Origin: Clostridiales bacterium
Lineage (GTDB): Bacteria > Bacillota > Clostridia > Christensenellales > UBA1242
Assembly: GCA_003524095.1 (NCBI GenBank)
Contig: DOEE01000002.1
Location: 62,001-126,000, forward strand
Direction of reading: 5' to 3'
DNA: 64,000 nt
Shown: positions 1-9,344 of the stretch, piece after piece
Layout of the letters: every line of letters begins with the position of its first letter
Position numbering within the stretch: position 1 is the stretch's first letter
The notes under the pieces: model-generated
The model's database searches: none
What the model saw: the letters and a program-made list of their open reading frames with translations, nothing else
What the model was told of the DNA's origin: nothing
Translations under genes and position numbers: made by a program

Positions 1-104
1 GCATATGCTATAAAAGACTTTTCAAGTTCTTCCTTGACCTTAACATCCATGATTTTGCTGGCGTCAATCTTGTCTAAAATCTTTTCAATTTCGTCTCTTT
101 CCAT
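1..104 (-). CDS. gyrA: DNA gyrase subunit A, N-terminal fragment (cut by window edge)
   Basis: Only the first 34 codons are present; the rest lies beyond the window start. The translation begins MERDEIEKILDKID and runs into a segment ending EELEKSFIAYA, which matches the conserved GyrA N-terminus just before the 'AM-V-SRA-PDVRDGLKPV' block. An AAAGGAG ribosome site precedes the ATG at 102-104. It starts 14 bases after the gyrB stop on the same strand, the usual gyrB-gyrA operon order. GyrA carries the DNA-cleaving tyrosine of gyrase, which is outside the window. Confidence 0.85.
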   Translation of the reverse strand, partial: MERDEIEKILDKIDASKIMDVKVKEELEKSFIAY

Positions 105-118
105 GTCTATACTCCTTT

Positions 119-2065
<1,947 letters not shown>

Positions 2066-2080
2066 TTAAAAAACCTTATT

Positions 2081-2113
2081 TTATACACAACAATTATACC
2101 ATGTTTGTCCACA
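2081..2113 (+). other. Two DnaA-box-like 9-mers in the gyrB promoter
   Basis: TTATACACA at 2081-2089 fits the TTATNCACA consensus, and TTGTCCACA at 2105-2113 differs from TTATCCACA at one base. They have the same orientation and flank the predicted gyrB -10 element. DnaA could repress or tune gyrB here, but two short matches in AT-rich DNA may be chance. Confidence 0.3.
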
Positions 2114-2121
2114 ATAAACAA
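2093..2121 (-). promoter_or_regulatory. Predicted gyrB promoter
   Basis: On the minus strand, TTGTTT (2116-2121) and TATAAT (2093-2098) are separated by 17 bp, and a TG precedes the -10 by one base. This gives a leader of about 40 bases before the gyrB ATG. The call is from consensus only. Confidence 0.55.
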
Positions 2122-2205
2122 GCATAAATATGCAATTTTATATATATTAATATATAATATATAATATATTTATGTCTTGCATATAATTCTGCCCAAAAAT
2201 CATAC

Positions 2206-2247
2206 AAAAAACACTGCTTGAAAATAAAAAATCCAAACAGCGTTTTT
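2206..2247 (-). terminator. Terminator downstream of the XRE regulator gene
   Basis: On the minus strand AAAAACGCTG pairs with CAGTGTTTTT (one G-U pair) around a ~20-base loop and ends in a T-run. It sits about 85 bases after the stop of the XRE gene. The rest of the gap up to gyrB is AT-rich, with no further gene seen. Confidence 0.6.
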
Positions 2248-2330
2248 ATCTTGTTTATATAGTTATTTGCACTCATGTCCTAATAATTCGTTTAAACTTT
2301 CTTGAAATGTATTCATTTATTCGCCATATG

Positions 2331-2762
2331 TTAATGTTTTATTTCAAAAAACATATCAAGCGAAACGCCTAAATTATCTGCAATTAAAATAAGTGTCGAC
2401 ATATTTGGACTTTCGCCAGCCTGCCAGTGTCTTAGACATGATTCATTAAGTCCAATTTTTTGTGCAAATTTCCAATGTGAGATATTGCATTTACTGAGAC
2501 AATCTAAATAAATTTTTATAAAATTATAAGTATCAAAATTAGCATAAAATATATTTTGTTTTTCATCACTCAAGCCAAAAAGATAATCCAAGCCACACTC
2601 AAAATAATTTGCCAAAGTCATAGCAACTTTTACGTTTGGAATAGTTCCTTTCAAATATCTACTAAGTTGTGAAGAAGCAACTCCGCATCTTCGTTCCAGT
2701 TCCCTTAGCGAACAATTATTTTCAATAATCAAATCGCTTAAAATATCGCTGAATTTATCCAC
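2331..2762 (-). CDS. XRE-family transcriptional regulator with two HTH domains
   Basis: A 143-residue DNA-binding protein. The first helix-turn-helix is at about residues 15-62 (CSLRELERRCGVASSQLSRYL), and a second, similar one is at about 92-140 (ISHWKFAQKIGLNESCLRHWQ followed by a 'LILIADNLGVSLDMFF' helix). Each ends in the LA-YF-L--LF pattern typical of XRE repressors, so the protein looks like an internal duplication. An AGGAGA ribosome site precedes the ATG. It is divergent from the unknown gene at 2907; the shared 144-bp gap holds a 10-bp perfect palindrome that could be its operator. What it controls is unknown. Confidence 0.8.
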   Translation of the reverse strand: MDKFSDILSDLIIENNCSLRELERRCGVASSQLSRYLKGTIPNVKVAMTLANYFECGLDYLFGLSDEKQNIFYANFDTYNFIKIYLDCLSKCNISHWKFAQKIGLNESCLRHWQAGESPNMSTLILIADNLGVSLDMFFEIKH

Positions 2763-2866
2763 AATCTTCTCCTAAACCATAAATCGACAAAAATAGACAT
2801 TTTTTCTTTATCAATTTGCTTTTATTTTAAGGAAAAATAATTTATAATTTAGATGTGCGACTAAAT

Positions 2867-2876
2867 ATACTAGTAT
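2867..2876. promoter_or_regulatory. Candidate operator palindrome between XRE gene and gene at 2907
   Basis: ATACTAGTAT is a perfect 10-bp palindrome in the divergent gap. XRE repressors usually bind short palindromes in their own promoters. A close relative, ATACTAGTCAT, occurs upstream of the SLOG-like gene at about 37446, also beside an XRE gene. The match is short, so this is tentative. Confidence 0.3.
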
Positions 2877-2906
2877 TTAAAGCAACAGCTATCAAAAGGG
2901 AAAAAC

Positions 2907-3308
2907 ATGAATAAATTTACAAAAGAAGATAAAATATTATTAAGCAAATTTTTATATCCAACCGACGAATGTAGAAAATTTGTACTGAATGACTTAAATC
3001 AAGAATTAAATAATTTAATAGATAAAAGAATAGTGGTTTCTTCTGAAAATATCAAATCTGAACATCGAAAGAAAAACCGATTAAAGTTCTTTTTTATTAT
3101 TGGGCAATTCTTTAAGAATAATCCTACCTATTTAAAAATTATCAAAAGTGTCTATAATTTTTCGTTAAAAGATATCATCTATTTAATTGCAATCAACTTT
3201 GTCTTTTACACTTATCAAATAAATACTTCAACCAAAGACAGCAATTTTTTTAAAGACACAAAAAGCATTTTGTATACCGACCTTGACCTAACAAAAATCT
3301 TTTATTAA
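2907..3308 (+). CDS. Hypothetical protein, possibly membrane-associated
   Basis: A 133-residue protein I do not recognise. It is rich in Lys, Asn, Phe and Leu. A basic middle part (SEHRKKNRLKFFFIIG) is followed by a hydrophobic stretch at about residues 90-110 (LKDIIYLIAINFVFYTYQI) that could be one membrane segment. The start has an AAAAGGG site at normal spacing. It is divergent from the two-HTH XRE regulator, so the pair may be a regulator-target or regulator-toxin unit, but nothing in the sequence proves a function. Confidence 0.5.
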   Translation: MNKFTKEDKILLSKFLYPTDECRKFVLNDLNQELNNLIDKRIVVSSENIKSEHRKKNRLKFFFIIGQFFKNNPTYLKIIKSVYNFSLKDIIYLIAINFVFYTYQINTSTKDSNFFKDTKSILYTDLDLTKIFY

Positions 3309-3409
3309 AGACAATCTATAAAATAGTAATTCCTTACCCCATTCCCGTTCATATCAAAAGGTCTTTATCCAAAAAATATGGCGGGAGTTGTTTTTTTTGC
3401 CCAAATTGT

Positions 3410-3439
3410 TTGTACAAAATGGGTTTAAAGTGCTACAAT
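3410..3439 (+). promoter_or_regulatory. Predicted promoter of the serine-palmitoyltransferase-like gene
   Basis: TTGTAC (3410-3415), an 18-bp spacer and TACAAT (3434-3439) preceded by TGC, an extended -10. Transcription would start about 25 bases before the GGAG site of the next gene. Confidence 0.55.
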
Positions 3440-3472
3440 AGTTTTTGTAATACAAGTTAATTGGAGATATAT

Positions 3473-4678
3473 ATGGATTTATTTGAAAAATGTCATAACG
3501 AGTTTATGCAAATGGTTGAAGGTCTAAAAAAAGACAATGTCTATCCTTACTTCACCGAACTTACTTCGGGACAAGACACCGAAGTTATTATGAATGGCAA
3601 AAAGACTGTTATGATTGGTTCTAACAACTATCTTGGACTAACCAGTCATCCCGATGTAATCAAGGCGGGAATTGAGGCACTCAAAAAGTATGGCACTGGT
3701 TGTTCGGGTAGCAGATTTTTGAACGGAACACTTGACGAACACGTAATTTTGGAAAAAGAACTAGCAGAGTTCTTACATAAAGAAGCGGTTGTAACTTTCT
3801 CAACCGGATTCCAAAGCAATCTAGGAATCATAAGTGCAATTTGTGGTCGTAATGATGTTATCGTTGGCGACAAGGAAAATCATGCTAGTATTTATGACGC
3901 ATGCAGACTAAGTTATGCCAAACTACTAAGATATGAACATAGCAACATGGAAGATTTGGAAAGACAACTAAAATCCATTCCTGAAGACAAAGGAATACTT
4001 ATTGTAACAGACGGAGTTTTCAGTATGGGCGGAGATATTTGTAAACTTCCTGAAATCGTTAAACTTGCCAAAAAGTATGGTGCAAGAGTAATGGTTGATG
4101 ACGCACACGGACTTGGAGTTCTTGGAAAACATGGCAGAGGCACTGCTGAACACTTTGGACTAGAAGACGATGTGGATATTTATATGGGAACATTTAGCAA
4201 GTCTCTAGCAAGCCTTGGTGGTTATATGGCTGCCAAAAAAGAAGTTGTTGAATTTGTCAGACACAATAGTCGACCTTTTATATTCTCAGCATCTATAACC
4301 CCAGCAAGTGTTGCTTGTGCTAGAGCATCTCTCAAGATTTTGAGAGAACACCCAGAAAGAGTTGAAGCACTAAGAGAAGTTAGTGATTATATGAGAAAAG
4401 GTCTCAAAGCCAAAGGTGTTAAGATAATTGAAGCCACTACCCCAATTATCCCAATTTACACATACACCAACGAAAGAACATTCCTTGCGTGCAAGATGCT
4501 TCAAGAACGTGGAGTATACGTAAACCCTTGTGTTTCCCCAGCAGTTCCAGTTGGCCAAAGTTTACTAAGAACAAGTTACACAGCAACTCATACTCACGAA
4601 CAACTAGACAGAGCAATTAATGCTATTGCCGAAGTTATGAAACTTCTTCCACCTTACAACCCAGAAGAAAATAATTAA
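3473..4678 (+). CDS. Alpha-oxoamine synthase, serine palmitoyltransferase-like
   Basis: A PLP enzyme that condenses an amino acid with an acyl-CoA. The family includes BioF, Kbl (glycine C-acetyltransferase), HemA and serine palmitoyltransferase (SPT). About 401 residues. The PLP lysine is K243 in GTFSKSLASLGG, with the stacking His in ENHASIYD and the Asp/His pair in VDDAHGLGV. Compared from memory, the motifs STGFQSNLG, SRFLNGTLD, SKSLASLGG, SASITPASVA, VNPCVSPAVP and SLLRTSYTATHT match bacterial (Bacteroidetes) SPT much better than Kbl or BioF, including the arginine before ATHT. The ATG at 3473 has a GGAG site 6 bases upstream; an in-frame TTG at 3461 is less likely. It is a single-gene unit with its own promoter and terminator. 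If SPT is correct, the cell makes sphingoid-type lipids; Kbl-like activity remains possible. Confidence 0.75.
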   Translation: MDLFEKCHNEFMQMVEGLKKDNVYPYFTELTSGQDTEVIMNGKKTVMIGSNNYLGLTSHPDVIKAGIEALKKYGTGCSGSRFLNGTLDEHVILEKELAEFLHKEAVVTFSTGFQSNLGIISAICGRNDVIVGDKENHASIYDACRLSYAKLLRYEHSNMEDLERQLKSIPEDKGILIVTDGVFSMGGDICKLPEIVKLAKKYGARVMVDDAHGLGVLGKHGRGTAEHFGLEDDVDIYMGTFSKSLASLGGYMAAKKEVVEFVRHNSRPFIFSASITPASVACARASLKILREHPERVEALREVSDYMRKGLKAKGVKIIEATTPIIPIYTYTNERTFLACKMLQERGVYVNPCVSPAVPVGQSLLRTSYTATHTHEQLDRAINAIAEVMKLLPPYNPEENN

Positions 4679-4688
4679 TACGTACATC

Positions 4689-4731
4689 AAAAAGCATATT
4701 AGACAAATTTGAGTGTCTAATATGCTTTTTT
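4689..4731 (+). terminator. Rho-independent terminator after the SPT-like gene
   Basis: A long stem, AAAAGCATATTAGACA pairing with TGTCTAATATGCTTTT around an 8-base loop, followed by T-rich sequence. It isolates the gene from the next one. Confidence 0.9.
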
Positions 4732-4766
4732 ATTAAATTCAGACCTATGTTTTTTGGGATTAACTA

Positions 4767-4795
4767 TTGAAAATGGAATTTGGATATGCTACAAT
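4767..4795 (+). promoter_or_regulatory. Predicted promoter of the gene at 4824
   Basis: TTGAAA (4767-4772), a 17-bp spacer and TACAAT (4790-4795) with an upstream TGC. It is almost the same as the promoters predicted at 50650 and 63769. Confidence 0.6.
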
Positions 4796-4823
4796 TAATT
4801 ATTAAATTTGTAAGGCGGAACAA

Positions 4824-6221
4824 ATGAAACAAGACACGGATAATTTGGCAATTGCACTTGCAGTTGCAGGCTTGGACGACAATATAATCGTAAGCAAACT
4901 AACTTTTGGCGAATCAGACAAAACTATTTATACAATTAAGTCGGAGGACAAAATATTCTCTTTTGATTATGCCATTAACCCCGAAAACTGCGATAATTCC
5001 GAAGATATTTTGAAAAATGTTTTAGCACTCGTTCACAAAGATTTGGGATGCGGAAAAATCCCTTTCAGAATGCTAGAAAGCGAAAATCAACAAGTCGATG
5101 CAACTTGCAGAATTATTAATGCAAAAAAGAAATTGTTGCTTGACACTTTGGATAAATACTTGGCGATACAAGACAGCAAAAAACGCAACAATTCTCCCGA
5201 ACGAGAAATTCTTAATAACTATCTGAAAAAGATGGAAGATTATACCACTAGTTTGTACTTTGAGTCAAATTGCTTTTATGACACAAAACAATATGTCATT
5301 TCCGAAATTATGTATAGTCTTCTTAGCACCATATCTGGCGAAGAATTGTCTCTTGACAAAGACATACTATCTCAAAATATATATTCTGACCAGGTTTTTG
5401 CTGAGATTTACAAATCCCACAACCAAGTCAAAAAAGACGAATACGATTATTACAATCTAAATTACAGAATAAGCAAATTAAGACTTGGTCAACCGCTAAG
5501 TCTCGACGAAGAAATTGCACTGCTAAACACCTACTACGATATGGGTGCAATTAAGGGGATTGACATCAAAACCAATCTAAAAGACATATTTGGCTATGAC
5601 CCTTTGGATTATTCGGATAATAGAACACATGCGGATTCCGAAGAAGACACGCCAAGCGACGAAGATTATGAAAATATAGACCAAAACAATCTTGACGACT
5701 CAGAACAATCCTACCAAAACATAGATGCCTTTGAGGCCGAACCTATGGGAATTATCCACTATAACACAAATCCAAAAGAAAACGACATTGCCCAAATAAA
5801 CATTTCAACACTTGGTTTAAACTTAATTAACCACATTAGAATTAAGAAAAAACTCGACACACTCAAAGCCAAGTATGCCGACGACCCAAATATTAGATTT
5901 GTTGACGACCAACCAAGCGAGACTCCTAGCGATATATCCTACAAGGGATTAATGAATGAAATAGTAGGCAATCACTTTGGAAGTTTTGCAGAGATGATAG
6001 ACAAATTCTTTGAGAGTGCCCAACAAGGCGACAGAATGCCTTTCAAAGATAACCAAACAAACTCACCTATGAAAAACAAACCAAACAACAATCAAACTCC
6101 AAACAACAAACCAAACAACAATCCAAAGCCTACTGGATTTGATAGTGGCGATAACAAAGACGACGGACTTCAAGATAATGGCGGAAAAGAAAAAGAACAC
6201 GACGACGACATGGAAAGATAA
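4824..6221 (+). CDS. Hypothetical protein with disordered Asn/Pro/Asp-rich C-terminus
   Basis: A 465-residue protein I do not recognise. Residues 1-260 look mixed alpha/beta and folded, with no signal peptide. Residues ~265-310 are very acidic (DSEEDTPSDEDYENIDQ), and the last ~60 residues are low-complexity repeats of Lys-Pro-Asn-Asn-Asn/Gln followed by an acidic end (GGKEKEHDDDMER). It is a single gene between its own promoter and a strong bidirectional hairpin. The acidic tails recall those of the glycogen synthase extension at 19971 and the protein at 38536, which suggests this genome tolerates or favours long disordered segments. No function can be inferred. Confidence 0.6.
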   Translation: MKQDTDNLAIALAVAGLDDNIIVSKLTFGESDKTIYTIKSEDKIFSFDYAINPENCDNSEDILKNVLALVHKDLGCGKIPFRMLESENQQVDATCRIINAKKKLLLDTLDKYLAIQDSKKRNNSPEREILNNYLKKMEDYTTSLYFESNCFYDTKQYVISEIMYSLLSTISGEELSLDKDILSQNIYSDQVFAEIYKSHNQVKKDEYDYYNLNYRISKLRLGQPLSLDEEIALLNTYYDMGAIKGIDIKTNLKDIFGYDPLDYSDNRTHADSEEDTPSDEDYENIDQNNLDDSEQSYQNIDAFEAEPMGIIHYNTNPKENDIAQINISTLGLNLINHIRIKKKLDTLKAKYADDPNIRFVDDQPSETPSDISYKGLMNEIVGNHFGSFAEMIDKFFESAQQGDRMPFKDNQTNSPMKNKPNNNQTPNNKPNNNPKPTGFDSGDNKDDGLQDNGGKEKEHDDDMER

Positions 6222-6345
6222 AATTTGAAGACCAAACGCTTTTTCAACATAATTTTAATAACCCCAAATTTCGGTTTTAAAATACCACGTTTGCAAATTT
6301 AACTATGCCAACATGAGTTTATTTAAACAAAATAAATTATGTACA

Positions 6346-6380
6346 AAAAAATAAGTTGAACACTTCAACTTATTTTTTTT
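6346..6380. terminator. Bidirectional terminator between convergent genes
   Basis: AAAATAAGTTGAA pairs with TTCAACTTATTTT around a 3-base loop, flanked by A-run and T-run, so it can stop transcription from both the gene at 4824 (plus) and yqeY (minus). The rest of the 259-bp gap shows nothing else. Confidence 0.85.
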
Positions 6381-6480
6381 CTACAATTAAAACTTTGGAA
6401 TTGTCTTAATTTTCGTTTTATCAAAAGCAATTCTCTAATTTTTGGTTTACTCTGGTTGTGGCCAAATTAATATTTTGACA

Positions 6481-6903
6481 TTACAAAGTTTTGAGAACGT
6501 CTGACACCGCTTTCATATCACATTTGCCATTGTAGTTTGTCTTAAAGTGTCTCATAACCGAAGGAACTGTTTTGTCGTCCAAAGTCATTATAATCGCCTT
6601 AATTTCTTCGTTGCTAAGCAGTTTTGGAAGATATTTTTCGAGTAGAGATTTTTGATATTCAATTGATTCTACTTCTTCCAAATTTCCGACTTTTTTGTAA
6701 TTATCTCTTTCTTCTTCGAGTTCTTTTATGGTCTTTTGAATAATTCTAACCATATCAGCATCGTCTACTTCCTTGCCGTTTGTTCTTGCATCAACTGTAG
6801 CCATCAAGTGTTTATTCATAATTACACTATATATTGCTCTTGCCTTTTGGTCTTTGTCTTTCATGGCTTGAATATTTGCCTTTTTAATTTCTTCTATTAT
6901 CAT
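6481..6903 (-). CDS. yqeY: GatB/YqeY domain protein
   Basis: A 140-residue YqeY-type protein related to the C-terminal tRNA-binding domain of GatB. It is helical, with the family features I see as IQAMKDKDQKARAIYSVI near the start, EERDNYKKVG in the middle and a YLPKLLSNEEIKAII segment. Normal family length is about 147. The exact cellular role of stand-alone YqeY is not established. It overlaps the reductase gene upstream by 4 bases (ATGA), so it is translated as the last gene of a three-gene operon. Confidence 0.9.
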   Translation of the reverse strand: MIIEEIKKANIQAMKDKDQKARAIYSVIMNKHLMATVDARTNGKEVDDADMVRIIQKTIKELEEERDNYKKVGNLEEVESIEYQKSLLEKYLPKLLSNEEIKAIIMTLDDKTVPSVMRHFKTNYNGKCDMKAVSDVLKTL

Positions 6904-7937
6904 TTTTTCTCTCCTATTTTAACTAAATTTTTATCATAAAAAGCATCTTCAGATATGCGTCTTTCATTTTTGGAAATCTGACAAAGCATATCATAAATTT
7001 GTCTAATATAAGGAACTTTTAGCCCCCTAAAACTTGAATACTTAATAAAGTTGTTTAAAACCACTAATAGTTCAGATTTTCGTCCAAACTCAAAGTCTCT
7101 AAGTGCGCTTGAGACTATATTTCCATTGTTTTTGATAAGCAACCGCATGATTTTTCGCTTGTATATTTTCCCCGAAATACCATTCTCCAAAAATTTGTAA
7201 TAATCTAATTTTCCATCATATGGCATAACCTTAATGTTCAAAAGATTAAGCAAAGACATTTCTTCTTCAATAATTTTGACAAACAGATATCTTCCGTTTC
7301 TATCTAGCAAAATATCTTTGAGTTTTAGCCCAGATATTGCACCAAGCGAAGATATTGAAATGTTTATTATATTTCGTCCAAGCGTAAGACCAACAATATC
7401 GTTTGTATCTTTGACTCTACAAACATTCGAAAGGACGTCATGCACCATTTCGAGTTTGTCAAACGCTTCCTTTCTAACAACCCCGAGTTTGATGCCATCA
7501 GAATTTTTGATATATGTTTTTTTGCCAACGGTTTTGCACGAAAAATCCAAGTGCATACAAACCATATTGTTTGGATCAACCAAACTCGCCACCCTATCTA
7601 TCCAAAACATGTTTTGAATAGTTACAATAGCCCCAGTGGGTTTAATTTTTTCTCTCAAAACTTTTAACATTGAAACTGCGTCAAAAATTTTGGTACACAC
7701 AAATATTATATCCAAATCTTGGGATAAATCTACAATATCTGCAATAACCCTAACCAAGTATTGTTTATTTCCAAAATCGCCAGTAATCTCATATGCGGTG
7801 TAGTTGTCAATTTGTATATTATGCGGACTTTTCCCCGTAACCGCTTCGACATAATAGCCATTGGCGGAAAGTATAACAGCGAGAGTTCTCCCGACGTTAC
7901 CCGCCCCGACTATTCCAATTTTGATTGGATTTCTCAT
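6900..7937 (-). CDS. Ketopantoate reductase (ApbA/PanE)-like oxidoreductase
   Basis: A 345-residue protein with an N-terminal Rossmann fold (IGIVGAGNVGRTLAVILSANGY, GxGxxG at about residues 10-15) and a second segment (LDIIFVCTKIFDAVSML) typical of the ketopantoate reductase family. PanE reduces 2-dehydropantoate with NADPH for coenzyme A synthesis. The C-terminal half is diverged and I cannot place the catalytic lysine with certainty, so 'PanE-like' is as far as I go. It overlaps DUF362 upstream and yqeY downstream by 4 bases each, so all three are translationally coupled. Confidence 0.7.
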   Translation of the reverse strand: MRNPIKIGIVGAGNVGRTLAVILSANGYYVEAVTGKSPHNIQIDNYTAYEITGDFGNKQYLVRVIADIVDLSQDLDIIFVCTKIFDAVSMLKVLREKIKPTGAIVTIQNMFWIDRVASLVDPNNMVCMHLDFSCKTVGKKTYIKNSDGIKLGVVRKEAFDKLEMVHDVLSNVCRVKDTNDIVGLTLGRNIINISISSLGAISGLKLKDILLDRNGRYLFVKIIEEEMSLLNLLNIKVMPYDGKLDYYKFLENGISGKIYKRKIMRLLIKNNGNIVSSALRDFEFGRKSELLVVLNNFIKYSSFRGLKVPYIRQIYDMLCQISKNERRISEDAFYDKNLVKIGEKK

Positions 7938-8836
7938 ACATTGCCTTTGTTATCTATATCTATAATTTCATAATTTCGTCTGCCAAGCCCTAATTCTTCG
8001 GCTTCTTCGACGATATGAATAGCATGTTTATCTAGCATTCTTGCAACCAAATCTTCTTTGCCTTCGTCGACACTATTCATAATAGTATCATAACAACTTT
8101 GGTCGATTGCAACTGGGTCGGTGGAAGCGAATATGCCAATATCTTTCATTTTTGGAGTTGCGGGATTTGCAATGCAATCGCAATCAATTGATAGATTGTT
8201 TGCAACATTTATATAAACGATGTTTTCCCTGCCCATGTAGTCCATAACTCCCATGCACGCTTCTGCCATACTTTCCAAAAAAGCATCTTGATTTTCTGCA
8301 AAATTCCAGCACTCGTCAGGCTCGGTCGTATTCCCCCAAGAATGTATCCATGCTTTCCCACGCTTGGAAGCGACTCCAATACTCATATTCTTGAGTGCTC
8401 CGCCCATTCCAGCCATTTGATGTCCCTTGAAGTGCGAAAGCATAAGCATTGAATCATAATTTCTCAAGTGTTCGCCAACAAGGTTGGTGTTTTTTAGTCT
8501 CTTTCCACCATCAACTCTCAGTTGCATCTCGCCATTTTCGTCCATAATATCACAAGGCGCGATTGCTTGAAATCCATGGTCGGCAATGGCTTGCCAGTGG
8601 TCGGCAACTTCAAATCTCTTTCCGCGATATGCAGTCAAACATTCAACAATTGTGCCATTTAATCGTTTAACTAATGGTTCAATTAGTTGTGGACTCAAAA
8701 AATTGTGCCCGCCCGGTTCTCCGGTAGATATTTTGACTGCTACATTTCCTTTGAGTTTTACGCCCATTGCATCAAAAATTTTGATTAACCCGTCGGGACT
8801 TATGTCTCTTGTGAAATAAACCTTTGATGTTTCCAT
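7934..8836 (-). CDS. DUF362 domain protein
   Basis: A 300-residue DUF362 family protein. Visible family marks are VAVKISTGEPGGHNFLSP near the N-terminus, LSHFKGHQMAGMGGALKNMSIG in the middle and IGIFASTDPVAIDQSCYD near the end. Many DUF362 proteins carry a ferredoxin domain; this one has no CxxCxxC cluster, only the core domain. The function of the family is unsettled. It is the first gene of an operon with the reductase and YqeY. A GGAG-type site lies just before the ATG. Confidence 0.85.
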   Translation of the reverse strand: METSKVYFTRDISPDGLIKIFDAMGVKLKGNVAVKISTGEPGGHNFLSPQLIEPLVKRLNGTIVECLTAYRGKRFEVADHWQAIADHGFQAIAPCDIMDENGEMQLRVDGGKRLKNTNLVGEHLRNYDSMLMLSHFKGHQMAGMGGALKNMSIGVASKRGKAWIHSWGNTTEPDECWNFAENQDAFLESMAEACMGVMDYMGRENIVYINVANNLSIDCDCIANPATPKMKDIGIFASTDPVAIDQSCYDTIMNSVDEGKEDLVARMLDKHAIHIVEEAEELGLGRRNYEIIDIDNKGNV

Positions 8837-8917
8837 TAATTCTCCTTTTCACAATATCTCTATGACCATTTTAGCACTTTATCCACCCAATAGCAAATAA
8901 ATATTTTTTAAATACAT

Positions 8918-8963
8918 AAAAAAAGTCCGAAAGGACTTTGTATGGTACTCCCAAGGGGACTCG
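8918..8963 (-). repeat. Direct repeat copy 1: duplicated tRNA-Glu 3' end plus terminator
   Basis: A 46-bp segment identical to 9093-9138. Read on the minus strand, it contains the last ~21 bases of tRNA-Glu (ending ACCA) followed by the terminator AAGTCC-TTTC-GGACTT with a T7 tail. Here the rest of the tRNA is missing, so this is a tRNA 3'-end remnant. Confidence 0.9.
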
Positions 8964-9082
8964 CATTAAGCGAATGCGTCAATTCTCGGGTGAAAGACAA
9001 CGTCTTTCGGGTCCCCGAGTACCTTCCCTGAGTATCAGGGGTTTTGATGTGAAACATCAATTGCGTTAGCAATAGAGTCCCC
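8955..9082. repeat. String of compact hairpins closed by an outer stem
   Basis: Between the two 46-bp repeats lies a chain of near-perfect hairpins. CGCATT/AATGCG (8962-8978), GAAAGAC/GTCTTTC with a 3-base loop (8992-9008) inside CTCGGG/CCCGAG (8985-9019), CCCTGA/TCAGGG with a 3-base loop (9026-9040), TTGATGT/ACATCAA with a 3-base loop (9044-9060), and TTGC/GCAA (9061-9072). An outer stem, GGGGACTC (8955-8962) with GAGTCCCC (9075-9082), encloses them all and uses T-arm sequence of the duplicated tRNA end. No reading frame of note. Function unknown. Confidence 0.75.
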
Positions 9083-9092
9083 GTAAGGATAC

Positions 9093-9138
9093 AAAAAAAG
9101 TCCGAAAGGACTTTGTATGGTACTCCCAAGGGGACTCG
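9093..9138 (-). repeat. Direct repeat copy 2: tRNA-Glu 3' end and its terminator
   Basis: The intact counterpart of 8918-8963. It covers the end of the real tRNA-Glu gene and its terminator hairpin (9093-9114, six-base-pair stem, T-run on the minus strand). Confidence 0.9.
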
Positions 9139-9192
9139 AACCCCTGATTCCGCCGTGAGAGGGCGACGTCTTAACCACTTGACCATGGGAGC
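9118..9192 (-). tRNA. tRNA-Glu (anticodon CTC)
   Basis: A 75-base cloverleaf with encoded CCA. The acceptor stem is GCTCCCA/TGGGAGT (one G-U pair). The anticodon stem TCGCC/GGCGG encloses the 7-base loop CTCTCAC, giving anticodon CTC (reads GAG). The T-arm is AGGGG-TTCGAGT-CCCCT. Discriminator A followed by CCA. It is a single tRNA with its own promoter and a hairpin terminator right after the CCA. A partial copy of its 3' end lies 175 bp further downstream. Confidence 0.95.
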
Positions 9193-9213
9193 ATATTTAA
9201 ATTTACACATTAC

Positions 9214-9242
9214 ATTCTAATACATATTTTCAAAATTTGCAA
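9214..9242 (-). promoter_or_regulatory. Predicted tRNA-Glu promoter
   Basis: On the minus strand TTGCAA (9237-9242), a 17-bp spacer and TAGAAT (9214-9219). It lies about 20 bases before the tRNA, leaving a short 5' leader. Confidence 0.55.
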
Positions 9243-9273
9243 GTGCATTTAAAATAATTTTATATTTATTATC

Positions 9274-9343
9274 AAAAAAACACCATGAAATTATTGAAGC
9301 GAGTCACATAGGGTTCACTTTAAATTTCTCATGGTGATTTTTT
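9274..9343 (-). terminator. Terminator of the cardiolipin-synthase-like gene
   Basis: On the minus strand ATCACCATGAGAAAT pairs with ATTTCATGGTGT across a ~30-base region that itself can form a weak inner hairpin, followed by seven T. It begins right after the stop at 9345. Confidence 0.7.
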
Positions 9344-9344
9344 A

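Noticed and set aside
2094..2276. 60-codon minus-strand frame upstream of gyrB
   Set aside because: It overlaps the predicted gyrB promoter and the XRE terminator and has no coding character.
3473..4678. Glycine C-acetyltransferase (Kbl) as the primary call
   Set aside because: No threonine dehydrogenase neighbour, and the STGFQSNLG / SKSLASLGG / VNPCVSPAVP motifs fit SPT better; kept as an alternative.
8955..9082. Prophage or integrative element att site at tRNA-Glu
   Set aside because: The 3'-end duplication looks like an att pair, but only 129 bp lie between the copies and there is no integrase; kept only as a remnant or hairpin element.
8908..9210. A 100-codon minus-strand open frame over the tRNA-Glu region
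   Set aside because: It runs through the tRNA, two terminators and the hairpin string; no ribosome site and no protein-like sequence.
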